Assembly (NCBI GenBank): GCA_019057975.1
Contig: JAHLWJ010000261.1
Span: 1-6,485 of the forward strand
Direction: 5' to 3'
Length of the DNA: 6,485 bases
DNA from: Promethearchaeota archaeon
GTDB taxonomy: Archaea > Asgardarchaeota > Lokiarchaeia > Sigynarchaeales > SOKP01
Of the stretch, positions 1 to 5,747 are shown one piece after another; positions within the stretch are counted from its first letter, which is position 1; each line of letters starts with the position of its first letter. The notes beneath the pieces are model-generated. The model was not told the DNA's origin. It searched no databases and saw only the letters and a program-made list of their open reading frames with translations. A program made the translations under genes and the position numbers.

Positions 1-149
1 TCTCTTCTTTTTGGTCGTAAATCTTTACTACGACACCGTCTACATTTCTTAGCTTTAACGGGATTTAAAGCTCCACATTTCCGACAAACGCTTTTCTCCA
101 ATAAATGATATCGGGCGATTCTTCGTTTCACTGGATCATCAATCGGCAT
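1..149 (-). CDS. rpl40e: Ribosomal protein L40e, 3' end cut off by window edge
   Basis: This is a small basic zinc-ribbon protein of the large ribosomal subunit. Reading leftward from an ATG at 149, 49 codons are visible before the window ends. The protein begins MPIDDPVKRR and carries two cysteine pairs, C22-x2-C25 and C36-x2-C39, followed by the LRPK motif typical of archaeal L40e. These four cysteines should bind one zinc ion. Archaeal L40e proteins are about 50 residues long, so probably only the last few residues and the stop are missing. The start is secure because an in-frame TGA lies three codons upstream (158-156). The gene is divergent from rpl38e, so the intervening 192 bases must hold both promoters. 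In eukaryotes L40 is made as a ubiquitin fusion; here there is no ubiquitin portion, as is normal in archaea. Confidence 0.93.
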   Translation of the reverse strand, partial: MPIDDPVKRRIARYHLLEKSVCRKCGALNPVKAKKCRRCRSKDLRPKRR

Positions 150-199
150 TTTTTCTCAGTTTTCCTTTTCTTTTAGCTTCCTAAGATCTAACTTAGAAT

Positions 200-213
200 T
201 AATAAATATAAGA
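200..213 (-). promoter_or_regulatory. Candidate archaeal TATA box for rpl40e
   Basis: Read on the minus strand this is TCTTATATTTATTA, an A/T box centred near 206. An archaeal start site about 26 bases downstream would fall near 180 and leave a leader of about 30 bases before the ATG at 149. A purine run containing AAGGA lies about 15 bases ahead of the ATG and could be a weak ribosome-binding site. The background is very AT-rich, so this is only a plausible assignment. Confidence 0.4.
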
Positions 214-270
214 ATAATTTCAAAAACACGCGATTTAAAATAAAATTTTTGATTAAATTATTGTAAAATA

Positions 271-287
271 TGATAAAATTAAAATTC
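271..287 (+). promoter_or_regulatory. Weak candidate TATA region for rpl38e
   Basis: The stretch TGATAAAATTAAAATTC could serve as the promoter box for rpl38e. A transcription start about 26 bases downstream would fall near 305-310, within or just past the 16-bp palindrome at 293-308, giving a leader of about 35 bases. There is no strong match to a canonical TATA box and no clear Shine-Dalgarno motif before the ATG at 342. Confidence 0.25.
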
Positions 288-292
288 TATAG

Positions 293-308
293 TGAATAGA
301 TCTATTCA
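293..308. repeat. 16-bp perfect palindrome in the rpl40e/rpl38e divergent region
   Basis: TGAATAGATCTATTCA equals its own reverse complement across all 16 bases. It lies 34-49 bases ahead of the rpl38e ATG, close to the expected transcription start. A perfect gap-free palindrome of this kind is better suited to a dimeric DNA-binding protein than to an RNA hairpin, since it has no loop. The nine bases AATAGATCT recur at 1759-1767 ahead of the NusA-like gene. A regulatory role is inferred, not shown. Confidence 0.4.
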
Positions 309-341
309 ACAATTACAATATCGAAGCTTTGTTGAGTTACT

Positions 342-536
342 ATGCCTAGAGAAATTTTTGATGAAGAAAAATTTATAGAATTAGCAGAATTCGCTGTTCA
401 TTGCAGAGTTAAGCGTTTAAAAGAAGTAGTTAAATTGAAGTTAAGAACTAAAAAAATTCTTTATACATTTATATCAGATCCACCAACTGCAGAAAGACTT
501 TTGAGGAATATATCCTGCGAAATAATAGAATTATAA
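342..536 (+). CDS. rpl38e: Ribosomal protein L38e
   Basis: This 64-residue basic protein fits archaeal L38e, a small peripheral protein of the large ribosomal subunit. Recognisable parts are the start MPREIFDEEKF, the central CRVKRLKEVVKLKLRTKKIL segment (residues 21-40), which is the family's conserved basic strand, then LYTF and a closing CEIIEL. The length is close to the usual size of archaeal and eukaryotic L38e. It begins at ATG 342 and ends with TAA. L38e is found in eukaryotes and some archaeal groups, chiefly on the TACK/Asgard side, and is absent from bacteria, so it supports the lineage call. It is divergent from rpl40e and followed by T-rich sequence, so it is probably a single-gene transcript. 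The family match is from memory of its sequence pattern, not from a search. Confidence 0.85.
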   Translation: MPREIFDEEKFIELAEFAVHCRVKRLKEVVKLKLRTKKILYTFISDPPTAERLLRNISCEIIEL

Positions 537-539
537 ATT

Positions 540-578
540 AGAAAATATATTTTCTTAAGTTAGTTTTTAGACTTTTTT
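540..578 (+). terminator. T-tract terminator behind rpl38e, with AT palindrome
   Basis: A few bases after the rpl38e stop there is a 16-bp AT palindrome (AGAAAATATATTTTCT, 540-555), then two T runs on the sense strand at 564-568 and 573-578. Archaeal RNA polymerase terminates mainly at oligo-T stretches, so the T runs are the likely signal. The palindrome has no loop and is nearly all A/T, so it may be incidental. Confidence 0.45.
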
Positions 579-695
579 GTTTAAGGAATTCGTAATTTTG
601 CATATAAAATTTTTACTTTCCTTTTCTGAAAAAGATAATTATAAATTTTTCAATTTAGATATTGTAAATATAGGTTTTAATTAGAAATATTACAA

Positions 696-704
696 TTTTA
701 AATT
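696..704 (+). promoter_or_regulatory. Candidate TATA box for the longin-like gene
   Basis: TTTTAAATT is centred about 28 bases ahead of the ATG at 728, the spacing expected if transcription starts at or next to the start codon and gives a leaderless or nearly leaderless mRNA. No Shine-Dalgarno motif is visible between this box and the ATG, which agrees with that reading. Confidence 0.4.
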
Positions 705-727
705 CAAATAACCTTAAAATCTTAAAC

Positions 728-1648
728 ATGATCCAATCACTTTATATTTTTCAAACTAATACAAAGAATTTGCTGTATAACAAGAATTTTCAAAGCGATG
801 AAAAAATGGAAATGTTTAGCTCATTTTTTTCTGCGCTTCAAACTTTTGTGTCTGAGTTAACTGAGAGTAGCACAGAATCATTAAGTACAATTGAATTAGG
901 GGAATATATTGTTCTTATTTCAAGAATTTCTGAAGTATCTTCTGATTTAGTAATCATAATTGATAGTGAAGATATAAAAGAAGCTGAAAAAATGATCCCT
1001 AAAATTATCAAGATTATAATGAGTCATGAAGATTTATTCAATAATTGGGATGAAGAGCCGGAAAAGTTTGAAATGTTCGATTTAAAAATCATACAGTTAA
1101 TTTTATCAAATAAGAAGTTAATTTCTGAATCATCTTTAACTACCAATCAGAGTTCTATTTTAAAATCAATTTGGGAGCAAAAGGGTGCTCTTTCTGAACA
1201 ATTGAGAGAAAATCTATTGAATGAAAGAGAAGAACTTAATACACAATATTTAATTGAGGAAAATTATCTCAAAAAATATGAAATCTCTAAGAAATTAATT
1301 GAGATCTCAGAAAAACTTCGAGATGATGAGAAATTTATCATATATCAAACAGAAGCAAAATCTCTTAGAGATGAAATTAAAGATAGGAGACTTAGATTAC
1401 AATATTATCTAGATATGGTAAAAACGTCTCTAGGATTTTCAAAATATGCAGAAACATACTCTTACTTATATTCTTTCTGTTTGAAACTTAAAAATTTCGC
1501 TGAGCCTAACATTATTGAGAAATATAAAGCAATAGCTAAAACTGTGTTAAGTAGAGATAAAGTGTCCAAGGTAGAATTTAGACAAGCTGTTAGAGAAATT
1601 TCGACGATTGAAGATGAAATAAATAATATTCTTGCTGTAAAAGTATAA
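728..1648 (+). CDS. Longin/roadblock-like domain protein with C-terminal helical coiled coil
   Basis: This 306-residue protein has no signal peptide or membrane segment and is probably cytosolic. Residues 1-105 look like a longin-type fold. Two strands (SLYIFQT at 4-10; about 13-21) are followed by an amphipathic helix (about 28-46, SFFSALQTFVSEL), three strands (about 52-57, 58-66, and SDLVIIIDS at 72-80) and a second helix (about 82-100). This order, and the SALQTF pattern of helix 1, resemble longin-like proteins of Asgard archaea, which in eukaryotes act in small-GTPase regulation and vesicle traffic. Residues 108-306 are almost wholly helical and charged, with a probable coiled coil at about 150-230, and I do not recognise them as a named domain. 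It stands alone, with about 190 bases of non-coding sequence on each side. No GTPase lies nearby. The fold is inferred by eye; the molecular function is unknown. Confidence 0.6.
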   Translation: MIQSLYIFQTNTKNLLYNKNFQSDEKMEMFSSFFSALQTFVSELTESSTESLSTIELGEYIVLISRISEVSSDLVIIIDSEDIKEAEKMIPKIIKIIMSHEDLFNNWDEEPEKFEMFDLKIIQLILSNKKLISESSLTTNQSSILKSIWEQKGALSEQLRENLLNEREELNTQYLIEENYLKKYEISKKLIEISEKLRDDEKFIIYQTEAKSLRDEIKDRRLRLQYYLDMVKTSLGFSKYAETYSYLYSFCLKLKNFAEPNIIEKYKAIAKTVLSRDKVSKVEFRQAVREISTIEDEINNILAVKV

Positions 1649-1779
1649 TCATGTTATTATCGCTTCTTTTAAAGGCAAATTGATATGAGATATAAAAATT
1701 GATCACATTTATAGGAAGAATTTAAGAATCTTTATCATAAAATTAATTAAATATATTAAATAGATCTCAATTACGATAG

Positions 1780-1803
1780 CTCTACTAGATTTATTATGTA
1801 GAG
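1780..1803 (+). other. Imperfect hairpin in the gap before the NusA-like gene
   Basis: CTCTAC at 1780-1785 is exactly complementary to GTAGAG at 1798-1803, with a 12-base loop, and a G-T pair can extend it by one. Further out, ATTA (1770-1773) can pair with TAAT (1804-1807) across a bulge. The stem is short, and the loop does not match any riboswitch or small RNA I know. The 1649-1842 gap otherwise contains only AT-rich sequence without a credible gene. Confidence 0.3.
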
Positions 1804-1804
1804 T

Positions 1805-1815
1805 AATATTAAAAT
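1805..1815 (+). promoter_or_regulatory. Weak candidate TATA box for the NusA-like gene
   Basis: AATATTAAAAT is centred about 33 bases ahead of the ATG at 1843, which would place a transcription start around 1836 with a very short leader. It immediately follows the hairpin at 1780-1803. Other A/T boxes exist in this gap, so the assignment is tentative. Confidence 0.25.
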
Positions 1816-1842
1816 CGATATTTTCTCCCGAGTTTAAATGTT

Positions 1843-2355
1843 ATGAAAGTTCTTCCTGCAGATAAAACTTGTATAAAGTCTGGTTTCTTGTGTAATAGTT
1901 GTCAAGCAAAGCTTGATGCGGGTGAAGTAACCGAATTCGAGATTGATTTAGCAAAGGATCTTTTAGAATTAGAAGAAGATAATGAAAGTTTCGTATTTTT
2001 AAAAAATGTTTCTTTTTATAAAGCAATTGATTACGAAGATCTTATAATCCTTGTAATAGGGAATAGGGATAAATTAAAAATAACTTCAGAATTATTAGAT
2101 TGGATAAAAGAGACTTATGAAGTAGATGATATAATATTGGTTGGCAAAACTAATAAACCTCGACCAATAGTAGAATCATTAATTAATCCATATAAATTAG
2201 TTTCTTTAAATGAAATATTCCTAGCAACGGGAGATGTTCAATTTAGAGCAGTTTTATGGGAAGATGATAGAGAGAAACTTTTGTTTACTAAAGAAGAACT
2301 TGAACAATTGATTTTTGAATTGACAGGTAATGTTATTCGGGTGGAGTTTCAATGA
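1843..2355 (+). CDS. NusA-like KH-type protein of the archaeal translation cluster, degenerate
   Basis: This 170-residue protein matches the archaeal family usually annotated as NusA-like transcription elongation factor, a zinc-knuckle plus KH-type RNA-binding protein often encoded near tRNA synthetase genes. The N-terminus carries the family's CIKSGFLCNSCQAKLDAGE segment (residues 10-28), then an EFEIDLAKDLLELE helix (31-44), a strand region (SFYKAIDYEDLIILVIG, 57-73) and a C-terminal part ending in LTGNVIRVEF. From my memory of the family, the knuckle normally has four cysteines as C-x2-C-x6-C-x2-C. Here only C10, C17 and C20 remain, with D7 at the place of the first. The KH signature GxxG loop (often GRGG) is not seen after residue 73, where the sequence reads GNRDKLKITSELL. 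RNA binding may therefore be weakened. It lies 50 bases ahead of pth2 and may share its transcript. Confidence 0.65.
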   Translation: MKVLPADKTCIKSGFLCNSCQAKLDAGEVTEFEIDLAKDLLELEEDNESFVFLKNVSFYKAIDYEDLIILVIGNRDKLKITSELLDWIKETYEVDDIILVGKTNKPRPIVESLINPYKLVSLNEIFLATGDVQFRAVLWEDDREKLLFTKEELEQLIFELTGNVIRVEFQ

Positions 2356-2405
2356 TAATCAATAAGATTTAATTAACTATATTCTTAATATTTAATAGAA
2401 CTAAT

Positions 2406-2762
2406 GTGGAAGAATATAAACAAGTAATTTTAATTAGAACAGATTTGAAAATGAGTACAGGAAAGAAGTGTGCTCAATCATGTCATGCAAGTGTTTCCGC
2501 ATCAGATATAGTTCGTATTCAAAATAAAGGTATTTGGAAAAATTGGAAGAATTCTGGGCAGAAAAAAGTTATTCTTAAGATAAGTAACTTGGAGCAATTA
2601 AAAGAAATAGTAAAAAAGTTAGAATCTAATAAAATGCCCTATTTTATCGTAAAAGATGCAGGTCTCACTCAGTTAACCCCTGGTACAACAACTTCCGTTG
2701 GTATTGGTCCAGATTTGTCGGAAGAAATTGATAAGATTACAGGAGATCTCAAATTATTATAA
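2406..2762 (+). CDS. pth2: Peptidyl-tRNA hydrolase, type 2 (Pth2)
   Basis: Pth2 hydrolyses the ester bond of peptidyl-tRNA released from stalled ribosomes and so recycles tRNA in the cytosol. The 118-residue product has the family's usual compact length and all main blocks: [15 protein letters not shown] (6-20), the active-site helix [10 protein letters not shown] with H27 (23-32), KKVILKI (53-59), the [14 protein letters not shown] loop (83-96) and the near-invariant ending GIGP...[12 protein letters not shown]. The start is a GTG at 2406; the ATG at 2404 is out of frame, and the GTG start places MEEYKQV exactly where the family begins. Cysteines C22 and C26 flank the AQ of the active-site helix. 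An A/T box at 2367-2376 could be its own promoter, or the gene may be read through from the NusA-like gene. It is followed by truD 24 bases on, and pth2-truD pairing is a known archaeal arrangement. Confidence 0.95.
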   Translation: MEEYKQVILIRTDLKMSTGKKCAQSCHASVSASDIVRIQNKGIWKNWKNSGQKKVILKISNLEQLKEIVKKLESNKMPYFIVKDAGLTQLTPGTTTSVGIGPDLSEEIDKITGDLKLL

Positions 2763-2794
2763 TGTTAGAAACGTGGGCTAAAGAAATTGTTTAA
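2762..2794 (+). other. Ten-codon reading frame in the pth2-truD junction
   Basis: The pth2 stop overlaps an ATG by one base in the sequence TAATG (stop 2760-2762, ATG 2762-2764), the usual form of translational coupling. That ATG opens only ten codons ([10 protein letters not shown]) and stops at TAA 2792-2794, in a different frame from truD and overlapping the TTG assigned as the truD start. Either it is the true truD start broken by a one- or two-base indel, or a coupling mini-frame, or chance. Confidence 0.35.
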
Positions 2795-4178
2795 TCAAGA
2801 AAAAAGTAGCACTACTTATTCTTTTAAAAATAACAATGAAGAAGAAGTAGAGAAGTATGTGGGGATCGAAATTTATGCTACTCACAAGATTAATGGAATT
2901 AAGGGAGAGTATAAAACTCGTTATAAAGATTTCATAGTGAAAGAAATAGATAAAAACGGGAGGATTCTGGATATAAAGGAGGATTATAAAGACCCTACTT
3001 TTTCGAAAGAATTAAAAGATAAATTTACTACATTTAATTTAATTAAAATTAATAAGGATACATTCAGGGCTGTTAAAGAAATTAGTAAAGCTCTCAATAT
3101 CCCATATAATTTAATTAATTATTCTGGGTTAAAAGATAAACAAGCTATTTCTGTCCAAAAGATTTCCATCAAGGGAAATTATGTTGAACAATTAAAGAAT
3201 CTGAAGTTAAGAAATATATTTATTAGGAATATTAATCCTACAAAAAAACCAGTCAAATTAGGGAGCCATTTAGGAAATAATTTCACAATAACAATTAGAA
3301 ACCTTGATGATGTTAAAGGAGTTAAACATAAAATAGAGAAAAACTTAAATTTTTTGAGTAACTTTGGTTTTCCTAACTATTTTGGGCTTCAAAGATTTGG
3401 TAATTATAGACCCAATTCTCATATTGTAGGGCGTTTTCTGTTAGAGGGAGATTATGAAAACGCTTTCAAAGAATATGTATCAACAACATATTCTACCGAA
3501 CCTAACGATTCGAGAAAAGTGAGAAGTGATTTAAGAACGGATGGGATTCTAAAGAAAGCTTATGATAATTTCCCCAAAATCCTACGATATGAAAGAAAAA
3601 TGATTCAATTTTTAATAGAAAATGAGGGAGATTATCAAGGAGCTATAAATACATTACCATTTGATTTGATAAGATTATTAATTAGTTCATTTCAATCATA
3701 TTTATTCAATAGAATGCTTTCCTTAAGAGTAAAGAAAGGTATTCCGTTATTTAGACCAGTTAAAGGAGACGTGATTTGCATACTAGATGATTATGATGGA
3801 AATGTTACTAAGGTTAAATATACCTTTGGAGGAATTTATGACAAGCATTTGAAAAAAGCTCTAAAATTAAATCGAGCTTCAATAGCCTTACCTATTATAG
3901 GCAATAATACAATTTTGGATGAATATCCTCTGATGAAATATATATATGAAGATGTTGCTAAATCAGATCGGATAGACAATAACATTTTTTATAGTAAATA
4001 TATAAATGAGAGTGAGTTTAAGGGTTCAATTAGAGCTATGACTGTTAAACCTAGTGGTTTAAAAATGGTCGAACTCACAGATGACGAGCTTTACCATGGT
4101 AAGAAGAAAATAAAAATTGAATTTTCACTCCAAAAAGGGAGTTATGCAACAATGTTATTAAGAGAACTAATCAAATGA
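2787..4178 (+). CDS. truD: tRNA pseudouridine synthase TruD
   Basis: TruD converts uridine 13 of certain tRNAs to pseudouridine. The 463-residue protein carries the family signatures in order: RYKDFIVKEI (45-54), the catalytic GLKDKQA loop with Asp117 as the likely nucleophile (114-120), FPNYFGLQRFG (195-205), SFQSYLFNRMLSLR (301-314) and the closing F.LQKGSYATMLLREL motif (446-461). The length fits archaeal TruD, which has a large inserted domain, here about 205-420. The first codon is a TTG, the earliest possible since an in-frame TAG lies at 2766-2768. The first 20 or so residues are low in complexity (SSTTYSFKNNNEEE) and precede the conserved EKYVGIE block, so the real start is uncertain. 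It probably shares a transcript with pth2. Its 3' end meets the oppositely directed methyltransferase gene with 2 bases between the stops. Confidence 0.95.
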   Translation: MFNQEKSSTTYSFKNNNEEEVEKYVGIEIYATHKINGIKGEYKTRYKDFIVKEIDKNGRILDIKEDYKDPTFSKELKDKFTTFNLIKINKDTFRAVKEISKALNIPYNLINYSGLKDKQAISVQKISIKGNYVEQLKNLKLRNIFIRNINPTKKPVKLGSHLGNNFTITIRNLDDVKGVKHKIEKNLNFLSNFGFPNYFGLQRFGNYRPNSHIVGRFLLEGDYENAFKEYVSTTYSTEPNDSRKVRSDLRTDGILKKAYDNFPKILRYERKMIQFLIENEGDYQGAINTLPFDLIRLLISSFQSYLFNRMLSLRVKKGIPLFRPVKGDVICILDDYDGNVTKVKYTFGGIYDKHLKKALKLNRASIALPIIGNNTILDEYPLMKYIYEDVAKSDRIDNNIFYSKYINESEFKGSIRAMTVKPSGLKMVELTDDELYHGKKKIKIEFSLQKGSYATMLLRELIK

Positions 4179-4183
4179 ATTCA
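4176..4183. other. Palindrome TGAATTCA supplying both convergent stop codons
   Basis: The eight-base palindrome TGAATTCA holds the truD stop (TGA, plus strand, 4176-4178) and the methyltransferase stop (TGA on the minus strand, 4183-4181). The two genes therefore have no intergenic space. Any transcription terminator for either must lie inside the other gene, and their 3' ends will produce overlapping antisense RNA. Confidence 0.8.
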
Positions 4184-5665
4184 TATTATAATTTTGTATG
4201 ATTTTTGAGTTTCAATTCCAAATATATCAATTAGCTTGATTGATAAATTGTATTTTCCTGGTTTATCATAAAGATATGGTTTTGATGTTAACGTTAATTC
4301 CCTCTTTTTTGGAGTTCTAAAAGAAACCCACATATTATTGAAGATATGGTTATTAAAATCATAGTCTATTGCCCAATAATCAATCCAATCTGAAAAAGAT
4401 GTAATTTTATCTCTGATTTTTTTAGAGACTAAATTAAGATAAGGATTATTATAATGAATAATTTCAATTATTACAGAATTATCATTTTGGTATATTTCTA
4501 TGTTTAATTCTGGACTTTCTTGTATTGTATGAACAGTTTCAATTTGAGCATTTTTTCTTAAAAATTCCTTCGAAATCAATTGTGGTTCAATTTCCTTTTC
4601 TAGCGAAAGAATTTTAAAAGAATGAGATTTTTTATTGTATTTTTTTTTCCAATTTAAGATATCATTGCTACTACTTATATTAAGAATTCGCTTTCTTGAT
4701 ATATGAATAGCATATTTATTTATATCAGATCCAACCCAACGTCGTCCTAATTTATCTGCTACTGCTAGAGTAGTGCCTGAACCACAAAAGAAATCTGCTA
4801 CTATATCTTTTTCATTTGTTGATGCTAAAATTATCCTCTTTAGCAGGCGCTCGGGCTTTTGTGTAGAAAAACCTTGATACTCTGAGGTATTAGCCCTTAT
4901 ATAGGGTATATCATTCCAAACATCTCTAGGGAAAATTCCTTCTTGTACAACATAAACTTTTCGAGATAACTTCTTTCCATTATGACTTCCTCCTCGATAA
5001 TAAAATGTTCCTTGCTCATCTTTCTTTAAGGCATTTTTAACTCGATTTGAGTATTCCATATATATATTTGGGTCATTATTAAAAACATAATCATTTGATT
5101 TTGAGTAAAAAAGGATTGTATCATAAGATCTAATAAAAAAGTGTCTCGTTTTAACAGATGCTGCAGGGTACGCCCAAATAATTTCATTTCTAAAATTCTC
5201 AATACCAAAAATTTCATCTAATATTAATTTTACATAATGAGAGATGTGCCAATCTAAATGAACATATATTGAACCATTATAAGCTAATAATCGTTTCATT
5301 TTAACAAGCCTTTCATATAGAAATGTTAGGTAAGAATCTAATCCCTCTTTCCACTTATCCTTATAAGCTATATCATCAATGTATTTTCCATCTTCACCTA
5401 TTTGAATCTTAAGATTAAAATCTCCACCTGTAGCAAATGGTGGATCAATATAAATAAGAGATATTTTATTTTCGAGGGTGTCTAATAATGAATTTATTAT
5501 TGCTCTATTTTCCCCCCAACAAAGTAAGTTTTGCCATCTTTCTTCTGATTTAATGTCAAAATCTTTCGGCTGATAATTGTCAAGAATATGAAAAGGTGTA
5601 GCCGTAAATTTTTTTGAAAGAATTTCTTTACTATCTTTTTTACCTTTCCATTTCAAATTTACCAT
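4181..5665 (-). CDS. Beta-class DNA adenine methyltransferase with PKD-like C-terminal domain
   Basis: A 494-residue site-specific DNA methyltransferase. The order of motifs is that of the beta group: motif IV LIYIDPPFATGGDF (70-83, DPPF at 74-77), then the catalytic-domain core with GSIYVHLDW (131-139) and EIIWAYP (161-167), a variable stretch at about 170-260 likely to include target recognition, TQKPERLLKRIILAST (268-283, motif X region) and motif I VADFFCGSGTT (289-299, S-adenosylmethionine binding). DPPF points to N6-adenine rather than N4-cytosine, for which SPP is usual. The last 75 or so residues, from WIDYWAIDYDF (427-437) through SFRTPK to YDKPGKYNLSIKLIDIFG (466-483), look like a PKD-type beta-sandwich strand pattern. 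Start ATG 5665 has a TATA-like box about 26 bases ahead. No restriction nuclease or helicase is visible, so it may be an orphan. The target sequence cannot be read from the protein. Confidence 0.88.
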   Translation of the reverse strand: MVNLKWKGKKDSKEILSKKFTATPFHILDNYQPKDFDIKSEERWQNLLCWGENRAIINSLLDTLENKISLIYIDPPFATGGDFNLKIQIGEDGKYIDDIAYKDKWKEGLDSYLTFLYERLVKMKRLLAYNGSIYVHLDWHISHYVKLILDEIFGIENFRNEIIWAYPAASVKTRHFFIRSYDTILFYSKSNDYVFNNDPNIYMEYSNRVKNALKKDEQGTFYYRGGSHNGKKLSRKVYVVQEGIFPRDVWNDIPYIRANTSEYQGFSTQKPERLLKRIILASTNEKDIVADFFCGSGTTLAVADKLGRRWVGSDINKYAIHISRKRILNISSSNDILNWKKKYNKKSHSFKILSLEKEIEPQLISKEFLRKNAQIETVHTIQESPELNIEIYQNDNSVIIEIIHYNNPYLNLVSKKIRDKITSFSDWIDYWAIDYDFNNHIFNNMWVSFRTPKKRELTLTSKPYLYDKPGKYNLSIKLIDIFGIETQKSYKIII

Positions 5666-5683
5666 AAATATTGATAAGAAGGG

Positions 5684-5698
5684 AAAAATTATATTTTT
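5684..5698 (-). promoter_or_regulatory. Candidate TATA box for the methyltransferase gene
   Basis: On the minus strand this reads TAAAAATATAATTTT, centred about 26 bases ahead of the ATG at 5665. That spacing predicts transcription starting at or beside the start codon, so the message would be leaderless, in keeping with the lack of a Shine-Dalgarno motif. It lies in the 82-base divergent region shared with aspS. Confidence 0.45.
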
Positions 5699-5705
5699 AC
5701 TTTAA

Positions 5706-5733
5706 TTTTTAAATTTAATTAAAATATAAATAA
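5706..5733 (+). promoter_or_regulatory. Candidate TATA region for aspS
   Basis: Two overlapping A/T boxes are possible. One, TTTTTAAATTTAATT (5706-5720), would start transcription about 8 bases before the aspS ATG. The other, ATATAAATA (5724-5732), is centred only about 20 bases before the ATG and so sits slightly too close. It is back to back with the methyltransferase box, only a few bases apart, so factor binding at one promoter could affect the other. Confidence 0.4.
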
Positions 5734-5747
5734 GTTGGTACAAATAT

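Noticed and set aside
181..196. Inverted repeat CTAAG-atctaa-CTTAG upstream of rpl40e, compared with the palindrome at 293-308
   Set aside because: Both contain AGATCT, but the arms do not match each other and the five-base arms are short enough to arise by chance.
540..555. AT palindrome AGAAAATATATTTTCT considered as an operator or intrinsic hairpin
   Set aside because: It has only A/T pairs apart from the two G/C ends and no loop, and such palindromes are expected by chance in sequence this AT-rich. It is listed only as part of the T-tract terminator region.
537..727. Possible small gene between rpl38e and the longin-like gene
   Set aside because: No start codon leads to a frame of useful length on either strand; the stretch holds T-runs and promoter-like A/T boxes only.
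1649..1842. Possible small gene or non-coding RNA in the gap after the longin-like gene
   Set aside because: Open frames here are at most about ten codons, and no tRNA, C/D-box or riboswitch pattern is visible beyond the short stem at 1780-1803.
1841..2026. Open frame of 61 codons on the minus strand
   Set aside because: It is fully antisense to the NusA-like gene, has no recognisable motif, and is explained by the reverse strand of a conserved coding region.
5026..5217. Open frame of 63 codons on the minus strand
   Set aside because: It lies inside the methyltransferase gene in another frame of the same strand, where the real frame carries conserved motifs.
4181..5747. Search for terminal repeats, target duplications or a tRNA attachment site around the methyltransferase
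   Set aside because: No matching repeats were found at the two gene ends by eye, so I do not call a mobile element.
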